From positions 17,611,222 through 17,675,221 of the forward strand of contig OY855915.1 in the NCBI GenBank assembly GCA_963693305.1: a stretch of DNA of 64,000 nt, read 5' to 3'. The notes beneath the pieces are model-generated. The model made no database searches, was not told where the DNA came from, and saw nothing but the letters and a program-made list of their open reading frames with translations. Below, one piece after another: positions 22,107 to 32,578 of this stretch (positions within the stretch are counted from its first letter, which is position 1; every line of letters starts with the position of its first letter). This DNA comes from Meandrina meandrites. Taxonomy: Eukaryota; Cnidaria; Anthozoa; Scleractinia; Meandrinidae. The translations under genes were made by a program, and so were the position numbers.

Positions 22107-23062
22107 GAGCGAATGTCCACTGAGACCGAGCGAAATCGAAAATAAGTGGCACATGATGAAAAATATTTTACCCAGATACGTGGTGGGATTTTTTTCTTGA
22201 AAAATCTTTTAAACCGGCCAAAAACCTATAAAACCGTTAAGGTCCCACGTGTCTTCAAAAACACGCAAAGTAAACGTGACCCATACCTAGTCGGAAACTT
22301 CGCACTGATTCATTCGCATTAAATAAAACCCCGATTTTGGCCCTGGAAATGTGCTTTTGAAGTGTTTACAAGTTATTTGGGACAACTTATTCTTCTATTA
22401 GTTAATTTTCAAGGTTACGGCAAGCCCCTGAAAATGACTAATATTCGATTGCTCAAAATTCTTAATTTGGCGGTCTTTTTCGCGAGACAATTTCCCTACC
22501 CGGTAAAACTCTAAACCATTTGAAATTCAGATATTTTGAAAGGGCAAACGCCGTTCTAAAACTTGGTGTAAAAAGAAGTTTCGGGCTTTTTATAAGCGCT
22601 GAGTGCGAACGCTCTCAAAATCTTCATAATCACAACTTTACCTGTCACTGAATTGTAAACAACAGGCACATGCTTCTGACCAGATAATCGAAAACATCTT
22701 GTTTCCAGTGTTTGCTCTTGTTTTTTTCGGTATTTGAATGTAATCTACAGCAGAAAGTTCCTGTTTAGCTCATCCTGAATACGATATTATCCAAATATCC
22801 AGCATTAGTTGTATTTAGAATCCTAAACGATGGCCATCGATCTTGAAGCGTGCGTAGTACATGAACTGACGTGTTGACATTCAACTTTATACGACTCTTG
22901 GAACTGCCATCACATTCACATCTCTTGTTAAACAGCAGTCGAATAAATAAACCCTTTTTGCATCAGCTGTTTGCTCTCTCAAACGAAATTCCTATCCGCT
23001 GTTCTCCACGGTTCATCCTGAAACGAACTGTTGTTCTTCGATGTTGACTAATTTGCCTGTCA
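22107..23062 (+). repeat. Left terminal inverted repeat of the 11.4-kb element
   Basis: Matches 32579-33539 in reverse along its length. Shared blocks include CGGGGTTTTATTTAATGCGA (reverse here), GACCAGATAATCGAAAACAT, GAACTGACGTGTTGACATTC and GATGTTGACTAATTTGCCTG. Substitutions are scattered and the ends are aligned. No coding frame is shared by the two arms. Confidence 0.85.
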
Positions 23063-23101
23063 CGCAATAGTCACTCGATAGGCTATTGTTGCACGATTTC
23101 C

Positions 23102-23158
<57 letters not shown>

Positions 23159-23375
23159 TTTATTCAGCTCATAATGAAGTTTACAGTTTTGTTCGTATTC
23201 TTAGTAAAATAGAGATGAGGTGTTACAGGAATTCGTAGTTAGTTAAGTATTGAGCTGCGGAGCTAAATGAACCGGTAGGTTTTCAAGTTAGCTCCCCATA
23301 CAGTTGATGTTATCGATAGTAAAAAGAGAAAACAGGTAATTAATAAGTTAATATATACATTTAGGCAGGCCTAAA
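23063..23375. other. (AAT)n microsatellite and unassigned sequence
   Basis: About 18 AAT units lie at 23103-23158. The sequence to 23360 shows no gene. Confidence 0.6.
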
Positions 23376-23650
23376 AGCGGAGCTCCCATTTATCATTTTT
23401 TTTGCTCGAGTAAATTACAGTGTTACCAAATAAGAAACCACACTATATTTCTAAGCTTATACGGTGGCCCATATAGGTACAAAAAACCTCTCATGATTTT
23501 GTTGAGGAAAGCGACGTCAATTTATTTCGTGGTTCACCCGTCTGAATTTTCCTGCCTGTAGTGACAGGTTCTAAAATTGAAATTGACGAGTGCACTTTAT
23601 TGGGTTCCTCACGTACGCACGTAGGCGCAAACCAAATCTTAGTAAAACTT

Positions 23651-24677
23651 CAGGGGCACCCAACGGAATATTTCGGTAAAATATCTGTTCGGATGGAAAG
23701 GCGCCTAAGAATTTCGAAATTTTTTCCCAGCGACGCTCTAGACTTCTCAAATTTTTTCGGAAAACCATAAAGTTTCCCTACAATTTTCGGAATTGATGTG
23801 CTCACTTTTATCATGTCCCATAATTTTCGGACGGTTTTGTTTGTTCTCTAAAATTTTCGTTTGGCTTAATTATTCCAAAAGCTGCTAAAAGTTTCGGTGA
23901 GCATTAGAGGTAATCAGGAATGTACGTGAACCTAATAAAAGATAAAGGCAATTGAGGTGATTGAGCTCGGCATTAGCCTACTTATCAGATTATTGGAGAA
24001 GTTATTTTTGTGGTCAGAGCATCTAAAACGATCAAATTATTCGGTTTTGACCGTAAAAAATTCCTACGCCAACAACAATCCCTTGATCGGTTCAGAAACG
24101 CTCGTAAACCTACAAGAAAAGGTGTTTGTCCTTGTACAGTATATGCAGTGTTTCGTCACCAAATGTGAGATCAGAACGGAAATATAAAGAAAAGCCTATG
24201 TTTTCAGCTTTGCTTCTTTCTAAATGCCAGCAGTGCGTGCCTATTATGTATTATCACTTCTCCTTCCTCGCCACGTTAAAGAAAGCCTGTAGTATAATTT
24301 ACACCCCCTAACGTTTTCGGATGAATAGGTTTAACGCCTATAATATTCGGATAAACATTTATATTGCCTAGTATTTTCGCGAAATTTCGATAGGCATACG
24401 TATAACGAAAAACTTCCCCTAAAATTTTCTAGTGAAAATATGGTCTCTCAGTGTCCTCGAGCTTTCGACAAGATCCATCAGGATAGCTAAAACTTTCGGA
24501 TGACTCAAAAAAGGACCCTAGAATTTTCGAAACGACGAAAGTTCCCCTTAAATATCTGAACAGATAAATATTTTTAAGGGAATCTCCAAATTAACTAAAA
24601 AGCCTTCTAGAACATAGAGAAATCCATTTACGACACTTCTGACGTATTTGGAAAGATTCGTTCGTTGGGTGCCCCTG
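23651..24677. mobile_element. CAGGGG-ended DNA transposon, long form
   Basis: Ends CAGGGGCACCCAACG and CGTTGGGTGCCCCTG. AAACTT flanks both sides (23645-23650 and 24678-24683). Copy 2 of R1 preserves the empty site with a single AAACTT (about 26934), so the insertion and 6-bp duplication are directly demonstrated. The interior is rich in TTTTCGG/CCGAAAA motifs and has no transposase frame. The ends resemble hAT transposons, but a 6-bp duplication is atypical, so the superfamily is uncertain. Confidence 0.85.
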
Positions 24678-25565
24678 AAACTTTTTACAACGTTTACTGT
24701 ACACTACTTCGTAATACACCTCTAGGACCTCTATGAGTTATTCAATGTAAAAAGAGCCTTGACCTTGTTTTGATTACTACAAAACTGTCAGGGCAAGAAA
24801 ATCAACTCAAGGCAAAAACAAAGTACGTACAGAAAAACAAAGTGAACTCGCTGCTAAGCACAGTAAACTAAATGAACTCACGCCACGGCAAACTGAGAAA
24901 ATCACGGCGGCAAAACAAACACTGCAAATTGATGGTGCCGGTTATGTAAGTCATTTTAAAGCAGTGTTTGTGTAAGAATTGTGGCAGTTTGTGATTTGGA
25001 AAGTGGTGCACGCTAACTTAGAATAAGCTTACAATGATGTTTTGACTGTTTTGAACCGTCTTCTTTTCGTTGCGGTTTGGTTGCATGATTTACTAATTCT
25101 GTTTTATCGTACGCGTTGCTAAGAGAATTTTATGTAGAGAACTGAATGAATTTTCTTCATTTCGGGTAAGTAAATATGCGGTAAGTCTGAACCCACTCAG
25201 CCTAGCACAGGTATTAAACTCGCAACGAAACCGGCAAATTCAAAACACTCACTAACAAGCAGTGATAAGAGAAACAAAACAAATGCAAGCGAGCCGAAAT
25301 CGCGATTTTGATTCGTGAAGCTAAATAATTTGTTTTCAAAATCCAATAATGAACATCACAGTTAACTCCAATAACTAAAACTGAAAATAATTAGTCTAAA
25401 CAAAACATTTACTAAACAAATGTGTAAAATGTACAAACATGAACAGGCTTGATAAATATTTACGTAAGATCTGAAAACCGACACAACTTCAAATTCATTC
25501 ATAAATGAAGTATAATTCTCTCAATATAAAATTAGGCTTATGCTTAGTGCATACATTTACGTTTG

Positions 25566-25793
25566 TTACCTCATTATTGAAGAAGGCTTATAAATTCTGC
25601 AGGGATAAGCTTTCAAACCAGCCCAATAACATCGGAGACGAACATGGCAAATTCGTTGCAAGCTTAGTCCAACACAACCGACATATACATTATATGAATT
25701 ATCACCAAACATCAATTTCTTTCTTTCCATCGGTGTAGCCTTTAACAGTCTTTTATCCTTTACTTCAATGAACTTGATTGGTTCTGAATTCAC
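25566..25793 (-). CDS. R1-encoded small frame 2, copy 1
   Basis: 75 codons with DKRLLKATPMERKKL, GDNSYNVYV and RIYKPSSIMR. 18 bp downstream of the other R1 frame (25811-26125) on the same strand but in another phase. It closes at ATGAG|GTAAC, which also matches a splice donor. It is homologous to 27830-28057 and 6001-6204. The frame starts at GTG and no upstream ATG is in frame, so if coding it is more likely an internal exon. No domain recognised. Confidence 0.4.
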   Translation of the reverse strand: MNSEPIKFIEVKDKRLLKATPMERKKLMFGDNSYNVYVGCVGLSLQRICHVRLRCYWAGLKAYPCRIYKPSSIMR

Positions 25794-25810
25794 TTTTGTT
25801 TGAGCTCAAT

Positions 25811-26125
25811 TCAGTGATATTCAGGCTTGCTCAGCCGTAGGTCGAACCCTGCACATCGCGCTCTTTTTGACTTGTTATCCAGTATATCATGTTCAAATCG
25901 GCAATTATTTCTGATCTTCCCGTTAAGAGGTTGTCCTAAATCATTTGGCATAAGTTTCCATGATGTAGATGAGTAAATAAAGCGAGAAATATTCACGAAA
26001 ATCGATGTTTGCCAGCAGGTTTCTTCGCCTCTTTCATTCAGCTTTAAAGGTGAACAGCGTACCAAAGATTTGCCGCCTTTTCGTACAATCGCTTCGTTTA
26101 AGTTGAAATGAAATGTCCAGATCAT
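25811..26125 (-). CDS. R1-encoded small frame 1, copy 1
   Basis: 104 codons beginning MIWTFHFNLNEAIVRKGGKS and including TSWKLMPNDLGQPL and FEHDILDNKSKRAR. Copy 2 (28075-28389) is open over the same 104 codons with about ten substitutions. The nucleotide homologue in copy 3 (about 5745-5960) is not open. The product is basic, soluble and unrecognised. It could be a repeat-borne gene fragment or chance. Confidence 0.4.
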   Translation of the reverse strand: MIWTFHFNLNEAIVRKGGKSLVRCSPLKLNERGEETCWQTSIFVNISRFIYSSTSWKLMPNDLGQPLNGKIRNNCRFEHDILDNKSKRARCAGFDLRLSKPEYH

Positions 26126-27829
26126 TTATTTAACATTAGAAAAAAACTAAGCTAATTATTTCTAAACTAGATTTAGCCAAGCCTAAAAGCAGAGCTTGTC
26201 GGTTATTTACCTTTCCCTTTATTTAAATCTGAATTTATGCGATGACAAAATTATCAGGCTAAGTAAAAAACTGAATACTCGAGCCCGCGATCAACTGGAA
26301 AACCATTACCTGGTCAGCGGTCAACTTTAAAAAATACGTCACCTCGATTAGCTCTACGCCTGAGCCTGCGATATGGTCATGTGATACTGGTCAGCGGATA
26401 CCTTGTTTTGACAGCTGTCAATTGAGCATGACATGGAAGTTCAATATCAAAGATTTAACTGTAACCAAGGCGGTAATTGTCCTGTGACTCCCCTCCCCCT
26501 CCCCCAGAGTCTGTACGGACGGACGGACGGACGGACGGTCACGTGATTACCAAATTTTCTCGCCTTGATGGTTTACCAAAATTTCTTACCCATGGTGCTC
26601 CGCTGGTGCGCTTCGCGCGCTGGAGCTCCGCTAATATATATATTTAGGCAGGCCTAAAAGCGGAGCTCCCATGCGTTTATCTTTTTTTTGCTCGAGTAAA
26701 TTACAGTGTTACCAAATAAGAAACCACACTATATTTCTTAGCTTATACGGTGGCCCATATAGGTACAAAAAACCTCTCATGATTTTGTTGACGAAAGCGA
26801 CGTCAATATATTTCGTGGTTAACCCGTATAAATTTTCCTGCCTTTAGTGACAGGTTCTAAAATTGAAATTGACGAGTGCACTTTATTGGGTTCCTCACGT
26901 ATGCACGTAGGTGCAAAACAAATCTTAGTCAAACTTTTTACAACGTTTACTGTACACTAATTCGTAATACACCTCTAGGACCTCTATGAGTTATTCAATG
27001 TGAAAAGAACCTTGACCTTGTTTTTATTACTACAAAACCATCAGAGCAAGAAAATCATCTCTAGGCAAAAACAGAAAACAAAGTGAACTCGCTGCTTAAC
27101 ACAGTAAACAAAATGAACTCACGGCACGGCAAACTGAGAAAATCACGGCGGCAAAACAAACTCTGCAAATTGATGGTGCCGGTTATGTAAGTCATTTTAA
27201 AGCAGTTTTTGTGTAAGAATTGTGGCAGTTTGTGATTTGGAAACTGGTGCACGCTAACTTAGAATAAGCTTACAATGTTGTTTTGACTGTTTTGAACTGT
27301 CTTCCTTTTCGTTGCGGTTTGGTTGCATGATTTACTAATTCTGTTTCATCGTACGCGTTGCTATTAAAATGCCTAAGAGAATTTTATGTAGAGAACTGAA
27401 TGAATTTTCTTCATTTCTGGTAAGTAAATATGCGGTAGGTTAAGTCTGAACCCACTCAGCCTAGCACAGGTAACTCGAAACGAAACCGGCAAATTCAACA
27501 CACTCACTAATAAGCAGAGATAAGAGAAACAAAACAAATGCAAGCGAGCCGAAATCGTGATTTTGATCTGTGAAGCTAAATAATTTGTTTTCAAAATCCA
27601 ATAATGAACATCACAGTTAGCTCCACTAACTAAAACTGAAAATAATTAGTCTAAACAAAATATTTACTAAGCAAAATAAATGTGTAAAATGTACAAACAT
27701 GAACAGGCTTGATAAATATTTACCTGAAGATCTGAAAACCTACACAACTTCAAATTCATTCATTAATGAAATATATAAATTCTCTCAATATAAAATTAGG
27801 CTTATGCTTAGTGCATACATTTACGTTTG

Positions 27830-28057
27830 TTACCTCATTATTGAAGAAGGCTTATAAATTCTGTAGGGCAAAGCTTTCAAACCAGCCCAATAATATCGGA
27901 CACGAACACGGCAGTCTCGTTGCAAGCTTAGTCCAACACCAGCGACATATTCATTATATGAATTATCACCGAACAACAATTTCTTCCTTTCCATCGGTGT
28001 AGCCTTTAACAGTCTTTTATCCTTCACTTCAGTGAACTTGATCGGCTCTGAATTCAC
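27830..28057 (-). CDS. R1-encoded small frame 2, copy 2
   Basis: 75 codons, nearly identical to 25566-25793; differences include GDNSYNEYV and CRVRVRYYWAGLKALPYRIY. The shared downstream AG|GTAAC is retained. Functional status unknown. Confidence 0.4.
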   Translation of the reverse strand: MNSEPIKFTEVKDKRLLKATPMERKKLLFGDNSYNEYVAGVGLSLQRDCRVRVRYYWAGLKALPYRIYKPSSIMR

Positions 28058-28074
28058 TTTTGTTTGAGCTCAAT

Positions 28075-28389
28075 TCAGTGATATTCAGCCTTGCTCAGCC
28101 GCAGGTCGAACCCTGGACATCGCGCTCTTTTTGACTTGTTATCCAGTATATCATGTTCAAATCGGCAATTATTTCGGATCTTCCCGTTAAGAGGTTGTCC
28201 TAAATCATTTGGCATAAGTTTCCATGATGTGCATGAGTAAATAAAGCGAGAAATACTCGCGAAAATTGATGTTCGCCAGCAGCTTTCTTCGCATCTTTCA
28301 TTCAGCTTTAGAGGTGAACAGCGTACCAAAGATTTACCGCCTTTTCGAACAATCGCTTCGTTTAAGTTGAAATGAAATGTCCAGATCAT
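28075..28389 (-). CDS. R1-encoded small frame 1, copy 2
   Basis: 104 codons, the same length and start as 25811-26125, with substitutions but no indel or stop. Between two copies of this age the open frame may simply reflect recent duplication. Confidence 0.4.
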   Translation of the reverse strand: MIWTFHFNLNEAIVRKGGKSLVRCSPLKLNERCEESCWRTSIFASISRFIYSCTSWKLMPNDLGQPLNGKIRNNCRFEHDILDNKSKRARCPGFDLRLSKAEYH

Positions 28390-28932
28390 TTATTTAACAT
28401 GTGAAAAAAACTAAACTAAATACTGTATTTCTAAAATAGATTTAGCCAAGCCTAAAAGCAGAGCTTGCGGGTTATTTACCTTGCCCTTTATTTAAATCTG
28501 AATTTACGCGATGATAAAATTATCAGGCTAAGTAAAAACTGAGTACTTGAGCCCGCGATCAATTGGAAAACCATTACCTTGTCAGCGGTCAACTTCCAAA
28601 AAAGACGTCCCATCGATTAGCTCTACGCCTGAGCCCGCGATATGGTCATGTGATACTGGTCAGCGGATACCTTGTTTTGACAGCTGTCAATTGACCATGA
28701 CATGGAAGTTCAATATCAAAGATTTAACAGTAACCAAAGCGGTAATTGTTCTGTGACTCCCCTCCCCCTCCCCCAGAGTCTGTACGGACGGACGGACGGA
28801 CGGACGTACGGTCACGTGATTACCAAATTTTCTCGGCTTGGTGGTTTACCAAATTTTCTTACCCATGGTGCTCCGCTGGCGCGCTTCGCGCGCTGGAGCT
28901 CCGCTATAATAGAGAGAAAAACTTGCGAAAAT

Positions 28933-29196
28933 CTACAAACTTAGTCTGGTGGAGAGGCCGTTTAGTTTTTGTTCTGACAGGAGGTAACGTTTTATTTTCT
29001 TGGGAAATGCTAATACACTTAAGTCTTTAAAATAAGATGGAAGGTCTTTCCAAATATCAATTGCCATGAAAGTAACGGATTGCTTTCCTACATTAGTGTT
29101 TACTCTATGCTTATAAAAATTCTGTTTGGCTGTATATCTTGTGTTGTATCCATGCATATTTGTAGCATATTTCCATAAATGGAAAAAAATTGACAA
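28933..29196 (-). pseudogene. LINE ORF2 C-terminal fragment
   Basis: The 87-codon frame contains HGYNTRYTAKQNF, a Gly-x-x-Ser patch, IDIWKDLPSYFKDL and KKIKRYLL. This is the signature of the extreme C terminus of CR1/L2-like non-LTR reverse transcriptases (YNTR ... W..LP ... FK..LK..L). The 5' portion is absent. It lies inside the 11.4-kb element. Confidence 0.65.
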
Positions 29197-29561
29197 AGTG
29201 AAAGATCAGGACGTCTAAAACAGATTTTAATATTGAATGAAAGCTATCGAACATGCCTTTGTCGAAAAAAAGGGACTTTGCACGACCGTAAACTTACTTA
29301 AATTCCACAGCGCTTGGTTTCACACCGTAATTAAATTCATAATTCATGATCTAGTCGTTTTTACAAATGTTGGAAAAAAGGAAAGAAATTATACAAAAGA
29401 AAAACGAAGGTTGAAACAATGGCAAATCATTTCTGAGCAGCAGCGTCAAATTCGGCAAAATTATATTTTTATCACATGTGCTCTGGCCCCATCCATCACA
29501 ACCCTTTGCTACCAACCCCACCCCCCCCCCCCCCCCCCCCCCCCCCCACAGCACTCTACTA

Positions 29562-30730
29562 TACTGTAGCGAATTCTGGAGTACATTATCCACACAACAA
29601 CGGAAGCTCCAGGTGTTCCATCTGGGGTACTTTCGTAGGATCCTCGGAAATAGATGGCAGGACAAGGTGCGTAACAACGATGTCCTCTCGGGAGCTGGTA
29701 TCCCATCCATGTTCACACTTCTACGTCAACGCTGGCTACGCTCATTTCCGTTTCGTAAACGGTCGATGCCATCATTGGTAGCCAAGCTTTTCGGAATGGA
29801 GAGTGCCATATCTGCTCTATTCAAGCCTGGTTAAGGTCGAAACTGTGCTTTGATTATTAGATGAAATTAGGCTTAGAGAAGACAATTATTAAATCTAAGT
29901 TAGATTCACACGTAGGTTAGGGATAGGGTCATCTATTATAGATGTAACAGTAAGAAAGTCACCTAATATCATTTAATTTTTCGGGGATTTGGCGGATCAA
30001 CGTGGTGGTGTAGTAGTGAGAGAGGGATGCTAGCATTTTTAAGGTCTTTTACCTCCCCCCCCCCCCCCCCACCCAACTTTTTTTTTATTATTATTATAAT
30101 TATTTTATGTCTTGCAGTGATGGGAGCATGCCTCCCTTTGCAAGACCCCCCATAATATAGATATAGATAGATATAGCATACCAGAGGTTCCAGGTTCGAT
30201 TCTGGGTGCTGATCATGACGTACAATTTTCATTTTTCTTTTTAGTAGAAAAAAAAAATATGATGACTGTGAAAAAATTTCTAAGTGTCGCAAAAAATGGC
30301 ACCGACCGTTTACGAAACGGAAACGCGCACCGGCTACGCTGGCTGGACCATGTTCACAGGATGGACGATGGACGCATCCCCAAGGATCTACTCTACGGCG
30401 AGCTTGCCACTGGGGGCAAGGCGCAGAGGCTGCCCCCCTGCTACGCTTTAAGGATATATGCAAGCGTGACATGAAAGCATGTAACATTGACACCAAGTCA
30501 TGGGAAGCCCTTGTAGACAACAGAAACCTGTGGAAGCAGCAAGTATCACAAGGACTGAAAAGAAGAGAGGTTGCCATCGGAGACAAAAACGATAAAAGAA
30601 GAGCCAGAAGAATAACCTGTCAACACCAAGACCATCCAGATCCACAACCTGCATCAGTTTTCATATGCCAGGGCCGAAGCATAGACTGCAAATCTAAGAT
30701 TGGCCTCTACAGCAATGCATTATACGATGT
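29562..30730 (+). pseudogene. LINE ORF2 C-terminal region, split by an insertion
   Basis: 29562-29742 encodes RKLQVFHLGYFRRILGNRWQ and GIPSMFTLLRQRWLR. The homology resumes at 30332 with RLRWLDHVHRMDDGRIPKDL and YGELATG, shifts frame near 30430, and continues with RDMKACNIDTKSW and a C-terminal zinc-finger-like C...GLYSNALY. This arrangement (RT tail, then Cys/His finger) is that of non-LTR retrotransposon ORF2. The interruption is the element at 29743-30331. Poly-C at 29520-29547 precedes the fragment. Confidence 0.7.
29743..30331. mobile_element. 589-bp inverted-repeat element in the LINE, 9-bp target duplication
   Basis: TTTCCGTTTCGTAAACGGTC near the left end is matched by GACCGTTTACGAAACGGAAA near the right. 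GGCTACGCT is duplicated exactly at 29734-29742 and 30332-30340, interrupting the LINE coding sequence. A 9-bp duplication fits Mutator or Merlin-like transposons. The interior has poly-C/poly-T (30053-30090) and a tRNA B-box-like GGTTCGATTC at about 30193. No transposase. Confidence 0.8.
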
Positions 30731-32578
30731 TCCTCAACAAACCCTCACGGCCTCATTCCATGGTCGAATTCGACTGACAGATGCCAACGACACCATAGTT
30801 TGGCTCTTAAAAAAGGGACTGAGGTTGCTACTACGTTTGTGTGACTGGTAAGAGCCTGAAGATGGCCAGCGCCTCTCTCATCATTTGTGACCAGCAGCGA
30901 CTTGGCCAAAATGGGGAGGTGCTAAAAAGTTTCATACAAGAGGCTCCTCCCGAGGTACAGATCCTTGCTCTTTTTCTATGTTTTTTGAATAATAATAAAA
31001 AAAATAACAGGAAAGGTTACCTCGTCAAAAATGAATGGATGTCGTTCTTTTTTTTTTACTGTCCCGGATGGGAGTTGGCGGGAATTATCCCCCAACGTCA
31101 TTTCCAGGCTCAAGAGTTGAAGTATGCAAAAGGGGTAAAACTGCCATTTAAACTGTCACTTACGTATCCCTTTATTTAAAATATCTTGAACATAGCTACC
31201 ACGCAGTGATATATTAGAAGTTCTAGCAATCCATCTAAGTATCCTAAGGGGTTATTTGTAAGATAAAATTTTATAGGAATGAGACATAATGTTCCTTCTC
31301 AGTAGATACGTGAAAGGGGTAACATTTTCTATTGAGGGTATACACAAGGTCGCGAAAGACGCGAAAGGGTTACCTATTATTTCAAAAAGGTTATATAAAA
31401 TTGTAGTAAGGGAATAGACATCGGGCGGAGTACCTTTCGGCGGGGTGCGAGGGGGTATGGGTGGTTGATCAATGCAGCTCATCTGATGAAAATATCATTT
31501 CGGCCAAGATGCTGCTACTCGCAAATGATTTTCCATTGTTTTAACCTTTGGTTGTTTGCAGAATTTCCTTCACTGTACTGACGACAAGATCATGTAGATA
31601 CTTCACGGTCTTTAAGCTTGCCTAACTCCCTTTTTACGACTGTTTTTGCGTATGCAAAACGGGAGTTACGGATTGAGTGGCGATTTGGAGCCATATCCTT
31701 CCTTCATTCCTTCAGTCGAGCTGATGTAAACAAAAGGCCGTTCACAGATGGTTGGCAGACCTACATGTAACGCTACTCTCAGTTTGACGTTGCAGTTTAT
31801 TAAGACCGATGACAGACCATTCTACTTTAGGCGCTGATGGTTTTGTTTTGATGGGTATGTGATGATAATTTGAAAATCGATTGTGAACATATTTTATTCT
31901 TGTTTTACCTTAAATCAGGTATGTTGTTTCTGCCCTATAGAAAAATCAACAGAATTTTCTGAAGTTTGCATGTGACGGTGAAAGCGAAATTGAATGCGAA
32001 GTTTGTGTAATCGCCAGCTGACAGAAGATTATCAGTGTCACGCGACAAAGGTCAACGCAGCCTATTTCAAAATAAATTTTATGCGACGCTTAATCTTGAC
32101 AGCAATCAAAGAATGCAAGATCAAACTTATCATGCTCATGGCACTATCAAAACACATTCTGGAAATTGACGTCAATCGTACACGCTGTACAGGGAAAAGA
32201 GTGTACACACGCTAGCACGAAAACACGCAAACTTGAATTTGTCTGCTTGGAGCTTGCTTCTTTTACAACCAATGCAAAACAAAATGAAAAACAACGTAAA
32301 TCCGTATAGATCTTTACAAGTGCACGTTCGACTTCGACGATTTAATTCGTCACTTGTTAAATAAAAGCGACAAGAACTCGCACGAACACATTAAACGATG
32401 ACGTCATCGCTTAAAAAAACAGTCGTGGCTTCATAGGGCCCTTTGATTTCGATCAGAAAGGCATTTTCGATAGCTTTTACTTAATACAAAATTTGTTTTA
32501 GACGTCCTAATCTTTCGCTTTGTTATATATTTCCTTTTATGGAAATCGTGTAACAAAAGCATATAGAGTGACGGTTGC
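30731..32578. other. No gene seen within the 11.4-kb element
   Basis: Short frames only (for example 30841-31179, with homopolymer-rich sequence). No terminal repeat, RNA gene or conserved motif could be supported. Confidence 0.45.

Larger units (their letters stand above)
23376..26632. mobile_element. Repeat family R1, copy 1
   Basis: Bounded by AGCGGAGCTCC at 23376 and GGAGCTCCGCT ending at 26632, an 11-bp terminal inverted repeat. Just inside the right end is a GCGCGCTTCGCGC hairpin-like stretch and a (GGAC)n array near 26517. Without the nested insertion at 23651-24677 the length is about 2.2 kb, the same as copy 2. Two conserved small frames lie on the minus strand. A hairpin followed by CTAA resembles a Helitron 3' end, but the symmetrical ends argue for an inverted-repeat element; I leave the class open. 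Confidence 0.7.
26659..28905. mobile_element. Repeat family R1, copy 2
   Basis: Same ends as copy 1 (AGCGGAGCTCC and GGAGCTCCGCT), lying 26 bp beyond it in the same orientation. Internal order is the same: leading block with CTCGAGTAAATTACAG, the GCACGGCAAACTGAG block, the two minus-strand frames, (GGAC)n near 28788 and the GGCGCGCTTCGCGCGC hairpin. It lacks the CAGGGG element and supplies the empty site. The head-to-tail pair suggests tandem amplification or insertion of one copy next to another. Confidence 0.75.

Noticed and set aside
26616..26640. Helitron 3' terminus (hairpin then CTAA before T)
   Set aside because: Copy 2 ends CTATAA instead and the family has 11-bp inverted ends, so Helitron assignment is not secure. 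Noted under R1.
29351..29834. Several overlapping frames with poly-Pro or poly-Gly
   Set aside because: Translations of a C homopolymer on both strands. The only real coding homology is the LINE fragment.
30120..30215. tRNA gene suggested by GGTTCGATTC
   Set aside because: No acceptor stem, D arm or anticodon arm can be formed. At best a SINE remnant.
29969..30586. 205-codon minus-strand frame
   Set aside because: Covers the TIR element, homopolymers and the antisense of LINE coding sequence. No domain.
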